In this document: one piece after another, positions 42,474 to 52,615 of the stretch
Layout of the letters: each line of letters opens with the position of its first letter
Numbering within the stretch: the stretch's first letter is position 1
Origin: Azonexus sp.
GTDB taxonomy: Bacteria; Pseudomonadota; Gammaproteobacteria; Burkholderiales; Rhodocyclaceae
Direction of reading: 5' to 3'
Length of the DNA: 64,000 nucleotides
Assembly (NCBI GenBank): GCA_030691385.1
Contig: JAUYEI010000007.1
Coordinates: 1 to 64,000 of the forward strand
Translations under genes and position numbers: made by a program
Notes under the pieces: generated by a model
Seen by the model: the letters and a program-made list of their open reading frames with translations, nothing else
Databases searched by the model: none
What the model was told of the DNA's origin: nothing

Positions 42474-44783
42474 TCACCCGGGCAAAACGGACTGGCGGGC
42501 GACCCAAGCCTGCCCCAGGGCCAGGCCGCCATCGTTGGGCGGCGCTTGGCGGGCTTCGAGCGGATCAATGCCGACGGCGTTGAAGTGGCTGCGTAACGCT
42601 GTCATGAGCACGGTGTTCATTGCACAACCGCCGCCGATGGCTATTTTTGCACCTTTCAATTTTGGCGCTTTTTTCCGGTTGACCGTGGAAACCACCCATT
42701 CGGCCAAGCCGGCCGCCACGGTGGCGTGGAACAGCGCCGCGCCGTGGGCCGCATCGTCCTTGCAGCCCATCAGAGCCGGCAACATTGGGGAAAAATCGAG
42801 GACCGTGCCGTCTTCGAGCAAGGCATAACCGTCGGGCAATGGATCGACCGGACCGTATTTGGCGGCCAGGCCTTCGAGTTCCATCGCGGCCTGTCCTTCG
42901 TACTGCATCAGATCGCGCACACCGAGCAGGCCGGCCGCGGCGTCGAACCAGCGGCCGAGGCTGGTCGTCGGCGGGCAGCGCAGATTGCGGGCGAGCATGG
43001 TGAGCAGCGGGCCGGGGTCGCGCGTCGGGTAATACTGCTTGATCCAGCCGCCGACGCGATAGCCGAGGCCGGCGTCGTGCAGGGCGGAGACGGCCATGCG
43101 CCACGGCTCTTTGGCCGCGCGGTCGCCGCCGGGCATGGCCAGCGGGCTGAGGTGGCCGAGGCGTTCGCAGTTTGCACCATCGAGGCGGAGCAGTTCGCCG
43201 CCCCAGGCGCCGCCGTCCGGGCCGAGGCCGACGCCATCGAGTGCCAGCCCGATAATCGGCTCGTTGATGCCATGTTCGGCGCAAATGGCGGCGAGATGGG
43301 CCTGGTGGTGGCCGACGGTGATGGCCGGAATGCCGAGTTTTTCGGCCAGGCGCACGGCCAGATGGGTGGACGGGAAATCGGGATGCAGGTCGTGGGCAAT
43401 CAGGTCGGGCCGGACGTCGAGGATGGTCAGCAGGTGACTGACCGTCTCTTCGAGAAAACCAATGGCGGCAACATTGTCGAGGCCGCCGATGTGCTGCGAC
43501 AGGAAGGCTTCCCGGTTTTTCATGATGCAAATGGTGTTCTTCAGGTAGCCGCCGAGCGCCAGCACGGCCGGGCCGTCGTCGGCCAAGGGAATCGGCAGCG
43601 GCACGTAGCCGCGGGCGCGGCGCAAGAAAATCGTGGTCTGTCCCCGGTTTTTCCGAACGACCGAATCGTCGCAGCGGATGATGATGTCGCGGTCGTGCAG
43701 CAGGTAGGCGTCGGCAATGCCGGCCAGGCGTTCAAGCGCTTCGGCGTTGGCGATGACCAGCGGTTCGCCGTGCGGGTTGGCGCTGGTCATGACCAGCAAC
43801 AGATCGCTTGGCGCCTTGAGCCAGTCGGTGCCGGCCGGGCGCCCGGCGGCTTCGTGCCAGAGCAAGAGGTGCAGCGGCGTGGCCGGCAGCATGGCGCCGA
43901 GCCAGGCGAGGCCGGGGGCGATTCCTTTCAGTTCGGCGTCGGCCTTGGGGCAGAGCACGATGGGCGCGGCGACGCTGTGCAGCGGGGCCAGTTCGGTCTC
44001 ACCAATCCGCGCATATTCGGCCAGCGAAGCGGCGTTGAGGCCCATCACGGCGAAGGGCTTTTCCTCGCGCTGCTTGCGTTCGCGCAGTTCGGCGACGGCC
44101 GTTGAATTACGCGCATCGCAGGCGAGGTGGAAGCCGCCGAGACCCTTGATGGCGACGATTTTGCCGTCGCGCAGCAGGCGCAGGGTTTCCGTGATGGAGT
44201 CGCCGGCCAGTGGCTGTCCGTCAGCCGAAAGCAGGCGCAGTTGCGGGCCGCAGTCCGGGCAGCAGGTGGTTTCGGCGTGAAAACGACGGTTGGCCGGGGT
44301 GTGGTATTCGTCGCTGCACGGCGTGCACAGCGGGTAGGCGGCGAGGCTGGTTTGCGCCCGGTCGTAGGGAATGCCACGGCTGACCGTGTAGCGCGGGCCG
44401 CAGTGCGTGCAGGTGGTGAAGGCGTAGCGCCAGCGCCGGCTGGCCGGGTCGCAGATGTCGGCGATGCACTCGGGACAGATGGCAGCGTCGGGGCCGATGG
44501 CGGTTTTGACTTCGCCCGGTTCGCTGTCGAGGATGACGAAGCCGTCGCCAACCACCTCTGCCGCTTCGTCCTCGATGGCGTCGATGCGCGCCAGACGCGG
44601 CGCTTCCAGCGGCAAACGGGATTTGAATTTTGGCCAATTTTTCCCGTTGACCGTGGCAATCACCCCGGCGCCGTCGTTGCGCACCCAGCCGGTCAGCCCG
44701 AGTTCATTGGCCAGCCGCCAGACGTAGGGCCGAAAGCCGACGCCCTGGACCAGACCGCGAATGCGGAACAGGCGGCCGGTCAT
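42474..44783 (-). CDS. hypF: Carbamoyltransferase HypF (cyanide ligand synthesis)
   Basis: A protein of 769 residues with the full domain order: acylphosphatase ([19 protein letters not shown]), two zinc fingers ([39 protein letters not shown]), YrdC-like domain ([15 protein letters not shown]) and Kae1-like domain ([17 protein letters not shown]). It makes the carbamoyl group passed to HypE. Two dispersed repeat copies lie in the reading frame: copy 10 at about residues 41-54 ([12 protein letters not shown]) at the end of the acylphosphatase domain, and copy 9 at about 697-710 ([13 protein letters not shown]) in the Kae1-like domain. The frame is intact. Confidence 0.95.
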   Translation of the reverse strand: MTGRLFRIRGLVQGVGFRPYVWRLANELGLTGWVRNDGAGVIATVNGKNWPKFKSRLPLEAPRLARIDAIEDEAAEVVGDGFVILDSEPGEVKTAIGPDAAICPECIADICDPASRRWRYAFTTCTHCGPRYTVSRGIPYDRAQTSLAAYPLCTPCSDEYHTPANRRFHAETTCCPDCGPQLRLLSADGQPLAGDSITETLRLLRDGKIVAIKGLGGFHLACDARNSTAVAELRERKQREEKPFAVMGLNAASLAEYARIGETELAPLHSVAAPIVLCPKADAELKGIAPGLAWLGAMLPATPLHLLLWHEAAGRPAGTDWLKAPSDLLLVMTSANPHGEPLVIANAEALERLAGIADAYLLHDRDIIIRCDDSVVRKNRGQTTIFLRRARGYVPLPIPLADDGPAVLALGGYLKNTICIMKNREAFLSQHIGGLDNVAAIGFLEETVSHLLTILDVRPDLIAHDLHPDFPSTHLAVRLAEKLGIPAITVGHHQAHLAAICAEHGINEPIIGLALDGVGLGPDGGAWGGELLRLDGANCERLGHLSPLAMPGGDRAAKEPWRMAVSALHDAGLGYRVGGWIKQYYPTRDPGPLLTMLARNLRCPPTTSLGRWFDAAAGLLGVRDLMQYEGQAAMELEGLAAKYGPVDPLPDGYALLEDGTVLDFSPMLPALMGCKDDAAHGAALFHATVAAGLAEWVVSTVNRKKAPKLKGAKIAIGGGCAMNTVLMTALRSHFNAVGIDPLEARQAPPNDGGLALGQAWVARQSVLPG
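42653..42692 (+). repeat. Dispersed repeat copy 9 (3' part of hypF)
   Basis: Reads CTTTCAATTTTGGCG then CTTTTTTCCGGTTGACCGTG then GAAAC. It is very close to consensus and read in hypF as [12 protein letters not shown]. Confidence 0.95.
44621..44661 (+). repeat. Dispersed repeat copy 10 (5' part of hypF)
   Basis: Reads ATTTGAATTTTGGCC then AATTTTTCCCGTTGACCGTG then GCAAT. It is read in hypF as [12 protein letters not shown], in the same frame as copy 9. Confidence 0.95.
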
Positions 44784-45853
44784 TTTCCGGCCTGCATCTG
44801 CTCCATCTGACGCTCCAGTTCAGCGACGCGCTGCTTCAGGGCATCGACCGTTTCGGTACAGTGGCCGCGCTGCGTTTCGAGGCCGGATTGAATCCAGTCC
44901 AGCCAGGCGGAAAGGCCGTCGCCGCTGCTTGCCGAGACGCGGAAAATGGTCAGGTGCGGATTGACCCGGCGGGCGTTGGCTTCGGCCAGGTCGGCGTCGA
45001 ATTCAAGATAAGGCAGCAGGTCGCACTTGTTGAGCAGCATGACGTCGGCCGCCCGGAACATGTCCGGGTATTTGAGCGGCTTGTCCTCGCCTTCGGTGAC
45101 CGAGAGGATGGCGACCTTGTGATGTTCGCCAAGATCGAAGGCGGCCGGGCAGACGAGGTTGCCGACGTTTTCGATGAGGAACAGCGATTCATCGGCCGGC
45201 TTCAGGCGCTCCAGCGCGTGGCCGACCATGTGGCCGTCGAGATGGCAGCCCTTGCCAGTGTTGATCTGCAGCGCCTGAACGCCGGTGGCGCGGATGCGCT
45301 CGGCATCGTTGGAAGTCTGCTGGTCCCCCTCGACAACGCTGATGGCGACCTTGTCCTTGAGCAGTTCGATGGTTTTGACGAGCAGCGTCGTCTTGCCGGA
45401 ACCGGGGCTGGAGACGAGGTTGAGCGCGAAAATGCCGCGCTCGTCGAACCAGCGACGATTGGCCGCGGCATAGGTGTTGTTCTTCGACAGGATGTCCTGC
45501 TCGATCTGCACCATGCGGGCCTGCGACATGCCCGGCACATGGGCGCCGGCCGGGCCGGTGCCGTAGTCGAGATCGCCGGCGATGCCGTGTTCGTGATGAT
45601 GATGCTCGTCGCCATGGCTGTGGGTGTGTTCACCCGAATGAACATGATCGTGGCTGTGTTCGCTGCCGTCGCCATGGTGATGGCTGTGCGAATGCGCGCC
45701 AACCGGCGCGGCGCCGTGGCCGTGGGCATGATCGTGGTCATGTCCGTGATCATGGGTGTGGGTATGCACCGTGCCGTCCTCGTGGACGTGGGTGTGTTCG
45801 TGCCCCCCTTCGATCTTCGTTTCCCCTGCGCCGCAGCCGCAAACTATACACAT
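44780..45853 (-). CDS. hypB: Hydrogenase nickel-insertion GTPase HypB
   Basis: A GTPase of 357 residues. The N-terminal metal site is MCIVCGCG; residues ~15-90 are extremely His-rich ([14 protein letters not shown] and similar), a nickel store. The G domain contains [26 protein letters not shown] and LNKCDLLPY. The C-terminus carries a coiled-coil tail ([18 protein letters not shown]). With HypA it inserts nickel in the large subunits. It overlaps hypF by four bases. Confidence 0.97.
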   Translation of the reverse strand: MCIVCGCGAGETKIEGGHEHTHVHEDGTVHTHTHDHGHDHDHAHGHGAAPVGAHSHSHHHGDGSEHSHDHVHSGEHTHSHGDEHHHHEHGIAGDLDYGTGPAGAHVPGMSQARMVQIEQDILSKNNTYAAANRRWFDERGIFALNLVSSPGSGKTTLLVKTIELLKDKVAISVVEGDQQTSNDAERIRATGVQALQINTGKGCHLDGHMVGHALERLKPADESLFLIENVGNLVCPAAFDLGEHHKVAILSVTEGEDKPLKYPDMFRAADVMLLNKCDLLPYLEFDADLAEANARRVNPHLTIFRVSASSGDGLSAWLDWIQSGLETQRGHCTETVDALKQRVAELERQMEQMQAGK

Positions 45854-45866
45854 ATCCGTCTCCTGA

Positions 45867-46208
45867 TTACTCGATCTCTATTTCCTTGACCCGCATTTCC
45901 GTGCCGCCGGTGGCCTGGACCTGGTGGCTGCCGCATGTCGGACAGGCACCGTAGAGCTCCTGCATCGGCACCGTTTCGGCACACAGCATGCACCAGCCGG
46001 CACCCGGCACGTCAACAATTTCCAGCGCGGCGCCCTGGGCGATGCTGCCATGCGTCACCGCCTCGAAACAGAATTTGATCGCCTCCGGCTCGACCGACGA
46101 CATGCGGCCGATTTCCAGCACGACCAGTTTCACCCGCCTGGCGTTCTCGCGCCTGGCCGTATCTTCGACCAGTTGCAGCACACCTTCGGCCAGCGACATT
46201 TCATGCAT
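45867..46208 (-). CDS. hypA: Hydrogenase nickel-insertion protein HypA
   Basis: A 113-residue protein with the nickel-binding N-terminus [10 protein letters not shown] (His2) and the zinc site [21 protein letters not shown]. It delivers nickel together with HypB. The gene overlaps the 3' end of hoxV by eight bases and precedes hypB by 13 bases, the usual hypAB order. Confidence 0.97.
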   Translation of the reverse strand: MHEMSLAEGVLQLVEDTARRENARRVKLVVLEIGRMSSVEPEAIKFCFEAVTHGSIAQGAALEIVDVPGAGWCMLCAETVPMQELYGACPTCGSHQVQATGGTEMRVKEIEIE

Positions 46209-47130
46209 CGAGCACCTCCGCGACGTAGGGTAGACAGGGATCGAGCGCCAGTATGGCCCGGTTCAAGCCCTGTCTGGCCTGATCGAGAGAGGCAAACCGG
46301 AGGTTACCGAGCAGGGATGACAGGGCCGTGGCATCGGCAAAATAACCGTCGGTCGGCGCCTGGACGCGGTAATTGGCGACCACACCCTCAACCACATGCA
46401 CCGCATGGGTCAACACGCCGCGTGCCGTCAGTGTTTGCCCGACACCCCAACCGCCCTCGCCGGCACTGGCCACCGGAAACGGTGTGCCGCTGGCCAGGGC
46501 ATCGACGGCGGCCAGGGTTTCGGCCAGGCGCGCCAGAAAAGCCGAGCGAATCGAAGTCGGCACAAGCAGCGCCGGCATTTGCGCCGCCGTGCCCTGCCAG
46601 TACTCCAGCCATGCCTGTGGGGCGAGCGAAGGGGCGGCCGGAATCTCCAGTTCGCCATCGTCCGGCGCCACTTCATCGGTGCTACGGTCAAGCAGTATTT
46701 CGAGGCATTTTTCAGCCATGGGACCCAGGCTTTCGTGCAACAGATTTTGCGTTACGCCCAGGCAGTCTCCGCCCTGCCGCGTGTTGCGCCAGGCAATGAA
46801 GGCCTCCTTTTCCGGGCGCAGACCGAGCGCCGGCGGCCAGTCGAGCAGCAGGCGCCAGAGGTTTTCATGCAGCACTTCGAGCCACAGTTCCGTGCTGTCG
46901 AAGCTGCGTGGCGCTTCGCCGAGGGCCGCTGTCACTGCCGCTTGCGCCGCTGCCCGCTGGGCATGGGCGCACAGCGTGAATAAATAAGGTACGGTCTTGG
47001 TCACTGCATCGGGCAACTGACCGATGAACAGGCGGTTGACCGAAGGGCGCATCAGGTCGACGCGAATGTCGTGCAGGCCGCCATCCTTGAAGCGCGCCTT
47101 GACGGTGAGCAGGCCGGCACTGGTGGTCAT
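46201..47130 (-). CDS. hoxV: HoxV/HupK hydrogenase maturation scaffold
   Basis: A protein of 309 residues related to large subunits but without the full set of active-site cysteines. The C-terminal [16 protein letters not shown] imitates the DPC motif, keeping one Cys. HupK/HoxV is thought to act as a scaffold for the Fe(CN)2CO unit before its transfer to the large subunit. It lies between hoxT and hypA with overlaps on both sides. It is present in operons for aerobic uptake enzymes, consistent with the O2-tolerant HoxK. Confidence 0.9.
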   Translation of the reverse strand: MTTSAGLLTVKARFKDGGLHDIRVDLMRPSVNRLFIGQLPDAVTKTVPYLFTLCAHAQRAAAQAAVTAALGEAPRSFDSTELWLEVLHENLWRLLLDWPPALGLRPEKEAFIAWRNTRQGGDCLGVTQNLLHESLGPMAEKCLEILLDRSTDEVAPDDGELEIPAAPSLAPQAWLEYWQGTAAQMPALLVPTSIRSAFLARLAETLAAVDALASGTPFPVASAGEGGWGVGQTLTARGVLTHAVHVVEGVVANYRVQAPTDGYFADATALSSLLGNLRFASLDQARQGLNRAILALDPCLPYVAEVLDA

Positions 47131-47594
47131 CGCCCCAACCCGAGAAAGACCCGACGACTGGTCGCCTTGGCCGCTGGCGGCTCAGCCAGCGGGTCGGCAA
47201 ACAGCGCATGCGCCGCGGCCAGCGCAGTCAGGCGGGCGGCCTCGTGACTGTCGAATTCAAGCGCCGGCGAGAACAGCGAGCAGAGGTGGTAAATGCCGAT
47301 GCTGTCTTCCTCGGCTACGGTGAATTCGTAGTCACCGGACGGAAAACGCCAGTCGTGCTTGCTGCAGGCAGCCAGCGCCGGCCAGCCTTCGGTCCGGCCG
47401 GGCAGGCAGAGCAGGTTGATCGCCCACGGCGTGATCATCGCCCCGGCCCAATGGCCATCCGGCCGCTGCTGAAAACCGACGGCCTCGACCTGGAGGTGCG
47501 CATTGCAGATCGGCACATCGTGCATCCGGGTCCGGGCAATGGTGGCGAAGGCGGCAACCAGGGCGGATGACGGGTCGGTCGTCCAGACTTTCAT
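47127..47594 (-). CDS. hoxT: HoxT/HupJ, HybE-family hydrogenase assembly chaperone
   Basis: A protein of 155 residues from [13 protein letters not shown] at 47594; the track starts within hoxR. Family features are [35 protein letters not shown] and [16 protein letters not shown]. It is the hox counterpart of the HybE-like protein at 35573-36124. It is thought to protect the small subunit or its clusters under oxygen. It overlaps hoxR and hoxV by four bases on each side. Confidence 0.88.
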   Translation of the reverse strand: MKVWTTDPSSALVAAFATIARTRMHDVPICNAHLQVEAVGFQQRPDGHWAGAMITPWAINLLCLPGRTEGWPALAACSKHDWRFPSGDYEFTVAEEDSIGIYHLCSLFSPALEFDSHEAARLTALAAAHALFADPLAEPPAAKATSRRVFLGLGR

Positions 47595-47788
47595 TCTGTC
47601 ACCATGAACTTGTGTTTCGGCGCATCGCAACCCGGGCAGCACCAGTCGTCGGGCAAATCGGCGAACGGCGTGCCGGGCGGAATGCCGCGCACGTCGTCAC
47701 CCTGCTCCGGGTCATAGACCCACCAGCAGATGCCGCATTCCAGCCGGTCGCCCGGCTGGACATTGAGAAACGAACCTTCGAAGCGCAT
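47591..47788 (-). CDS. hoxR: Hydrogenase-associated rubredoxin HoxR/HupI
   Basis: A 65-residue rubredoxin with two Cys pairs, [10 protein letters not shown] and CCPGCDAPK, that bind one iron. In uptake hydrogenase operons this protein is needed for assembling the iron-sulfur subunit under oxygen. Position between hoxQ and hoxT is the family order. Confidence 0.95.
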   Translation of the reverse strand: MRFEGSFLNVQPGDRLECGICWWVYDPEQGDDVRGIPPGTPFADLPDDWCCPGCDAPKHKFMVTE

Positions 47789-47799
47789 GAAGGAGGAGA

Positions 47800-48663
47800 C
47801 TAGACCGGCTCCACCATCATGTCGAGATATTCGCGCAGGCGTTCGACGGAATCGGTGAAATCCTCATCGGCGGCCAGCGCCACTTCGGGCATGGCGATGA
47901 CTTCGATGGAGTTCAAAATCAGCGCATCCATGCTGTTGAAGTATTGCACCCACCAGACATTTTTGAGCCGCGTGCTGGTGATCCGGCAATTGCCGTAGCC
48001 GCGCGACAGGATGGAGACTTCGCGGTGGCCGAGCCAGCTGTAGAGCGTGTCGAGGTCGGCGTCGCTGACCGGCAAAAGGGTCAGGTTGATGACGTGGGCC
48101 GCCTCGCCCGGCTGCCAGGCTGCGGCCTGCATGCGGATTTCCTCGACCAGGGCCTGGGCGTTCATGCAGCCGACCGGGTAGTCGGGCGGCGGCAGATCGG
48201 CGGTCGCCGTGGCCAGCATGGTTTCGGTCAGGGCCGCCGGGATGTCGCCGGTTTCCAGGCGATCGACGACCATCGCGCCATCGTCGGCCACCTGCAGGAC
48301 GCGCCAGATGCCGGAAAACGCCGTCTCCTGCACCCGCCAGTGTTGCGGCGCCGTGGTGAAGGCGCTGACTTCGCCGAAGCCCATCGACTGGTTGATGACG
48401 TCGCGCATCGTTGCGTCGAGATCGCGCAGGTTGAGCGTGGCGCCGCCGGCGAAACCGACCTGCTCGGCCTGATCGACATAGGCGCCGAGCAGGCTGGCCG
48501 CACTATTGACCACCTCGGGCGCCACGTTGTCCGGCAGGCGCGGTTGCGAGAAGGTTTCCATGCCTTTCGGCATCGGCAGGTAATCCGGCGTTTCCTCGCC
48601 CTGCGAGCCGGGGCCCATGGCGACGACGGAAATCGGGAAGGGACGCATCGTGGACGGGTTCAT
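47800..48663 (-). CDS. hoxQ: HoxQ/HupH hydrogenase maturation protein
   Basis: A protein of 287 residues of the HupH/HyaF family, with [15 protein letters not shown] near the N-terminus and a C-terminal [33 protein letters not shown] split between strands. It is proposed to act in small-subunit maturation together with HoxO. It overlaps hoxO by four bases and is 11 bases upstream of hoxR. Confidence 0.92.
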   Translation of the reverse strand: MNPSTMRPFPISVVAMGPGSQGEETPDYLPMPKGMETFSQPRLPDNVAPEVVNSAASLLGAYVDQAEQVGFAGGATLNLRDLDATMRDVINQSMGFGEVSAFTTAPQHWRVQETAFSGIWRVLQVADDGAMVVDRLETGDIPAALTETMLATATADLPPPDYPVGCMNAQALVEEIRMQAAAWQPGEAAHVINLTLLPVSDADLDTLYSWLGHREVSILSRGYGNCRITSTRLKNVWWVQYFNSMDALILNSIEVIAMPEVALAADEDFTDSVERLREYLDMMVEPV

Positions 48664-49118
48664 GCGCAGGCTCCTTGCGTGCTGGCGGCGCGGACGGGGA
48701 TGCCGATCGGCTTCGGTTGGGTCGGCCCGGTGAGCAGGCGGGCGACTTCGTTCTGGTATTCGCTCCAGTCGCGGATGCCGTTGAGGACGCCGACGAAAGC
48801 GCCATCGCGCAGGAAGACGACGGCCGGGGCGCGCGGCACGCCGTATTGCTGCATCAGCGGCGCGGAGAATTCGGGGCCGGCGACCCAGCGGGCGATCTGC
48901 CCGGCGACCGGCTTGAGGGCTTCGGGCAGGATGACGCAGGCATCGAGCACTTCAAGATTGCGCTGCGGGTCTTCGGTGAGGAGCAGGGCGGTCAGACCGG
49001 CCGGGAATTCGGGATCGCTACGGTCAACCGGAAAAAAGCCGTGTTTTTGCAAAAGGCGAGCGATGGCTGTTTCAAGTCTTTCGAGCGAGGTCGGGCCGGC
49101 TTTGAGTTCGAGGCTCAT
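48660..49118 (-). CDS. hoxO: HoxO/HupG (HyaE-family thioredoxin-like) maturation protein
   Basis: A protein of 152 residues with a thioredoxin-like fold lacking the CxxC site (YGVPRAPAVVFLRDG and NGIRDWSEYQNEVARLL). HyaE/HoxO binds the small-subunit precursor and aids quality control before export. Repeat copy 11 covers about residues 26-35 (KHGFFPVDRSDP), where the element is read in the opposite orientation to the other intragenic copies. It overlaps hoxL and hoxQ by four bases each. Confidence 0.88.
   Translation of the reverse strand: MSLELKAGPTSLERLETAIARLLQKHGFFPVDRSDPEFPAGLTALLLTEDPQRNLEVLDACVILPEALKPVAGQIARWVAGPEFSAPLMQQYGVPRAPAVVFLRDGAFVGVLNGIRDWSEYQNEVARLLTGPTQPKPIGIPVRAASTQGACA
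49013..49040 (-). repeat. Dispersed repeat copy 11 (partial, inside hoxO)
   Basis: Reads on the plus strand GATCGCTACGGTCAACCGG then AAAAAAGCC. Only the core and A-tract are kept; the distal AAATT part is missing. It is read in hoxO as FFPVDRSD. Confidence 0.82.
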
Positions 49119-49417
49119 GATTGTTGTGTCCTCAGAAATTCGGGAAGTTGGGGTTCGCGATCAAGATCGGCGAAGAAGGCAGAAAAATCGGTGGCGCCGG
49201 ATTGCGCGGCTTCGAGCGCATTGAGGGCGGCATCGATGGCGGCGGCGCGTTCGCTGTCGATCACCTCGCGCGCCGCGTCGAGAAAAGTCATGAGCCAGGT
49301 GCCCGGCTCTTGCTGGCCGACCAGGCTGAGATCGACCCGAACTTCGCCGTTGCGGCCGGCGCAGCGGGCGAAATGTTCGCCGCATTCGAGCACCTGGACG
49401 GGGATGCCGAGGCACAT
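49115..49417 (-). CDS. hoxL: HoxL/HupF, HypC-family chaperone for HoxG
   Basis: A HypC-like protein of 100 residues with MCLGIPVQVLECG (functional Cys2) and a long C-terminal helical extension (FSAFFADLDREPQLPEFL). It binds the immature large subunit HoxG or transfers its iron centre, also guarding against oxygen. It is the third HypC-like gene in this locus. It lies one base beyond hoxM and overlaps hoxO. Confidence 0.92.
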   Translation of the reverse strand: MCLGIPVQVLECGEHFARCAGRNGEVRVDLSLVGQQEPGTWLMTFLDAAREVIDSERAAAIDAALNALEAAQSGATDFSAFFADLDREPQLPEFLRTQQS

Positions 49418-49418
49418 G

Positions 49419-50033
49419 TCAGGCAGTTTCCATATTCAGAAAGCGCGCATCGCCGAGGCGATAAGCCACTTCTGCCGGCGGCCGTTCGGACTCATAAACA
49501 TCCATCGCGAGCGCGCTGTCGGTGATGCTCTCGCTCTGCCCGTCACGCACCCGGCCCGCCGCGCCCCATTTTTCCAGCCAGTCGAGCGCGAGGTTGAGGG
49601 CCGGCACCATCTGCGCCTTGACGACATCGCGCAGGCTGCCGCCAAAATCTTCGAGTTGCTCGGCCTGAACGCCAACGAGGACGAGCTCGGCGGGCAATTT
49701 TTGTGTCAGTTCGGCCGCCATCAGCACTTCCTGAAAGCCGGTCTGGTGCAGACTCATTTTCTTGACGCCCATGAAGCGCGGCACCTGGTCGCCGACCACG
49801 ACGCGCAACTGGCCGGGCTCGTCGCCGTAATCGACGGCGTCGAAAACCAGCAGGCAATCGGCCTCCTGGACGTAGGGCAACAGGTAAAGGCCTTGCGTGC
49901 CGCCGTCCATCACGGTGACCTGTGGCGGGAATTCCCAGCCGGCGTTGAGCGCCTCGGCACAGCGCACGCCGAAACCTTCGTCAGCCCACAGGATGTTGCC
50001 GATGCCGAGGACCAGTATGCGTTTTGAAGTCAT
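49419..50033 (-). CDS. hoxM: Hydrogenase maturation protease HoxM/HupD
   Basis: A protein of 204 residues from MTSKRILVLGIGNILWADEG (50033); the track start adds 30 codons. Nickel-sensing residues sit in GIGNILWADEGFGVRC (Glu), VFDAVDYG (Asp) and MSLHQTGFQEVL (His). It removes the C-terminal peptide of HoxG. It follows hoxZ after 64 bases. Confidence 0.94.
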   Translation of the reverse strand: MTSKRILVLGIGNILWADEGFGVRCAEALNAGWEFPPQVTVMDGGTQGLYLLPYVQEADCLLVFDAVDYGDEPGQLRVVVGDQVPRFMGVKKMSLHQTGFQEVLMAAELTQKLPAELVLVGVQAEQLEDFGGSLRDVVKAQMVPALNLALDWLEKWGAAGRVRDGQSESITDSALAMDVYESERPPAEVAYRLGDARFLNMETA

Positions 50034-50097
50034 TGTTACCACCTGAAAAAGTGCCCCGGGGTACGGCTGTACGCCGGGGCGAACGCAAGTTGAAGCC

Positions 50098-50802
50098 TCA
50101 GTCCTTGAACATCCGCCAGCCACTGATCATCGTCGAAATCAGCGACTGCCGGCTCATGATGTCCTCGCGGATCGCCGCGTAGACATGCACCAGCACGAAA
50201 GTCATCATGATCCACATGCCCAGCCGGTGCAGGTTATGCACCTGCATCGAGCCGCCGAGGGCCGGAATGACCCAGCCGAACAGGCTGTCCTGCCAGCTCC
50301 CCAGCCCGGCGCCTTCGCTGTACAGCGCGAAGCCGGTGAACACCATGCCGACGGCCAGGATCGTGAAGAAAAAGAACATCATGAGCTGCGCCATCGGATT
50401 GTGGCCGACGTACTTTTTCGGCGTCTTTTCGAGGAACAGATACCAGCGCAGCTCGAAGAAGACTTCGCTCCACCACTGCGCATTGGTGATCGGCAGCCGG
50501 AAGATCTGCTTGGCGTGGTGATTGCCGACGAAGGCCCAGTAAACCCGGCCAAGCAGGCCGACAGCAAAGATGTAGGCCGCCGCGAAATGGGCGAAGCGGA
50601 TGTAGCCCATGAGGAAGTTGTCCGACGCTTCGCCGGGCATCGTCGGCAAGGGCTTGCCGATGAAATACCCGGTCACCGCCAGCACCACCATGGCCAGGGC
50701 GTTGATCCAGTGCCACAGGCGGACCGGCGCTTCGTAGACGTAGATCGAACGGACTTGTTTACCGTGCCGTTCGGCTTCCAGCATGTCCTGTTGAGAGAGC
50801 AT
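50098..50802 (-). CDS. hoxZ: Hydrogenase b-type cytochrome subunit HoxZ/HupC
   Basis: A protein of 234 residues with four transmembrane helices. Heme-ligand and family segments include YVYEAPVRLWHWINALAMV (His), IRFAHFAAAYIFAVGLLGR (His) and VHNLHRLGMWIMMTFVLVHVY (His pair). It anchors HoxKG and hands electrons to ubiquinone. The usual genes order hoxK-G-Z-M is kept. Confidence 0.96.
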   Translation of the reverse strand: MLSQQDMLEAERHGKQVRSIYVYEAPVRLWHWINALAMVVLAVTGYFIGKPLPTMPGEASDNFLMGYIRFAHFAAAYIFAVGLLGRVYWAFVGNHHAKQIFRLPITNAQWWSEVFFELRWYLFLEKTPKKYVGHNPMAQLMMFFFFTILAVGMVFTGFALYSEGAGLGSWQDSLFGWVIPALGGSMQVHNLHRLGMWIMMTFVLVHVYAAIREDIMSRQSLISTMISGWRMFKD

Positions 50803-50824
50803 GATTGCCTCCTTTCCGGCCCGC

Positions 50825-52615
50825 TTAGCGGACCTTGACCGACGTCATTTCCTGGCCGTCCGGGCTCATCACGTGCGTCGAGCAGGCCAGGCAGGGATCG
50901 AAGGAATGCAGCGTGCGCAGGATTTCCAGTGGCTCGTCAGCCTTGGCTACCGGGGTGTCCATCAAGGCCGCCTCGAAGGCACCGATCTGGCCCTTGTGGT
51001 CGCGCGGACCGCCGTTCCAGGTGGTCGGCACGACGCACTGGTAGTTGTCGATCCTGGTGTCCTTGATCTTGATCCAGTGACCGAGCGCGCCGCGCGGGGC
51101 TTCGGTGAAACCGGCGCCCATCGCCTCCTTCGGCCAGGTGCTCGGCTCCCACTTTTCGATATTGGCCGTGTTGAGATCGCCGGCCTTGAGGTTGGCCATC
51201 AGCTTGTCGAAGAAGTAGGACATCTTGTGTGCTGCCCAGCCGCATTCGAGGCCGCGTGCGGCGGTACGGCCGAGGGTCGAGAAGAGGGCGGTAACCGGTA
51301 CGTCCAGTTCCTTCAACAGGGCATCGACGGGCTCCTTGAATTCCGGGTTCTTCTGGGCATAGCCGATGATGTAGCGGGCCAGCGGGCCGACTTCCATGGC
51401 ATGACCACGCCAGCGCGGGGCCTTGATCCACGAGTACTTGCCGCCTTCGTCGATCTCCTTGATGTTGGTCTTGGTGCCCTTGGTGTTCGGGCCGAGCACG
51501 AAACTCGGCTCGGTGACGCCGTCGAAGGGGTGCAGGCCCTTGCTTTCGTCCGGGTACTTGTACCAGGAATGGTTAACGAATTCCTGAATCTGCTCCGGGT
51601 CCTTGAGGTCGATTTCATGGACCTTGGAGAGGTCGCCGTTGATGATGGCGCCGCGCGGCAACATCAGGTTGCCGGCCGAGTAATCGTTGGCCCTGTCCGG
51701 GATGTCGCCGTAGGACATGACGTTCTTCGACGACAAACCGCCGCCATGCAGCCAGCCCTTGTAGAACTTGGCGATGGCGATCAGGTCGGGGATGTAGACC
51801 TGCTCGGTGAACTCGATGGAGCGGTCGATGATGCTCTTGACCAGGTTCAGGCGCTCCATGTTGATGGCACCGACCGCCCCCGCGCCTTCCATGTTGATGG
51901 CACAGGGCACGCCGCCGACCAGCCAGTTCGGGTGCGGGTTCTTGCCGCCGAAGATGGTGTGCACCTTGACGATTTCCTTCTGGAAATCGAGGGCTTCGAG
52001 GTAGTGCGTGACGGCCATCAGGTTGGCCTCGGGCGGCAGCTTGTAGGCCGGGTTGCCCCAGTAGCCATTCATGAAGGGGCCGAGCTGGCCCGATTCGACA
52101 AACTTCTTGAGGCGGTTCTGGATGTCGCGGAAATAGCCCGGCGACGACAGCGGCCAGCTCGAAATGCTCTGGGCCAGCGCCGAGGTGGCTTTCGGGTCGG
52201 CCTTCAGGGCCGAGACGACATCGACCCAGTCAAGGGCATGCAGGTGGTAGAAGTGCACCAGATGGTCATGCACCTGCAGGTTGAGCTGCATGATGTTGCG
52301 GATGCTGTTGGCGTTTTCCGGGATCTTGATGTTCAGCGCATCCTCGACGGCGCGCACCGAGGTCAGCGCGTGGGTGCCGGTACACACGCCGCAGATGCGC
52401 TCGGTGAAGGCCCAGGCGTCACGCGGGTCGCGACCCTTGAGGATGACTTCCAGACCGCGCCACATGGTGCCGGTGGAAACAGCGTTGCGGATGACGTTCT
52501 TGTCGTCGAGATTGACTTCCACCCGCAGGTGGCCTTCGATGCGGCAGACCGGGTCGACGACGACGCGCTTGCCGGAGTTGTCGAGCTTGAAGCCCTGAGT
52601 TTCGTAAGCGGCCAT
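50825..52615 (-). CDS. hoxG: O2-tolerant-type membrane [NiFe] hydrogenase large subunit
   Basis: A protein of 596 residues from [17 protein letters not shown] at 52615; the longer track start lies in hoxK. Motifs are [20 protein letters not shown] and DPCLACSTH near the end, followed by the [15 protein letters not shown] extension removed by HoxM. It oxidises H2 in the periplasm with HoxK. The ribosome binding region and first base pairs of the start codon fall in dispersed repeat copy 12; AGAGGA lies eight bases before the ATG. Confidence 0.96.
   Translation of the reverse strand: MAAYETQGFKLDNSGKRVVVDPVCRIEGHLRVEVNLDDKNVIRNAVSTGTMWRGLEVILKGRDPRDAWAFTERICGVCTGTHALTSVRAVEDALNIKIPENANSIRNIMQLNLQVHDHLVHFYHLHALDWVDVVSALKADPKATSALAQSISSWPLSSPGYFRDIQNRLKKFVESGQLGPFMNGYWGNPAYKLPPEANLMAVTHYLEALDFQKEIVKVHTIFGGKNPHPNWLVGGVPCAINMEGAGAVGAINMERLNLVKSIIDRSIEFTEQVYIPDLIAIAKFYKGWLHGGGLSSKNVMSYGDIPDRANDYSAGNLMLPRGAIINGDLSKVHEIDLKDPEQIQEFVNHSWYKYPDESKGLHPFDGVTEPSFVLGPNTKGTKTNIKEIDEGGKYSWIKAPRWRGHAMEVGPLARYIIGYAQKNPEFKEPVDALLKELDVPVTALFSTLGRTAARGLECGWAAHKMSYFFDKLMANLKAGDLNTANIEKWEPSTWPKEAMGAGFTEAPRGALGHWIKIKDTRIDNYQCVVPTTWNGGPRDHKGQIGAFEAALMDTPVAKADEPLEILRTLHSFDPCLACSTHVMSPDGQEMTSVKVR

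Noticed and set aside
43638-43662. Possible decayed repeat copy in hypF (GGTTTTTCCGAACGACCG)
   Set aside because: Only part of the core is similar and the flanking tract is absent, so it was not counted among the 12.
7724-47042. Isolated CGGTTGACCG strings (e.g. 7724, 36680 and 47032)
   Set aside because: They lack the adjacent T-tract and GGCC/AATTT part, so chance occurrence in coding sequence is likely.
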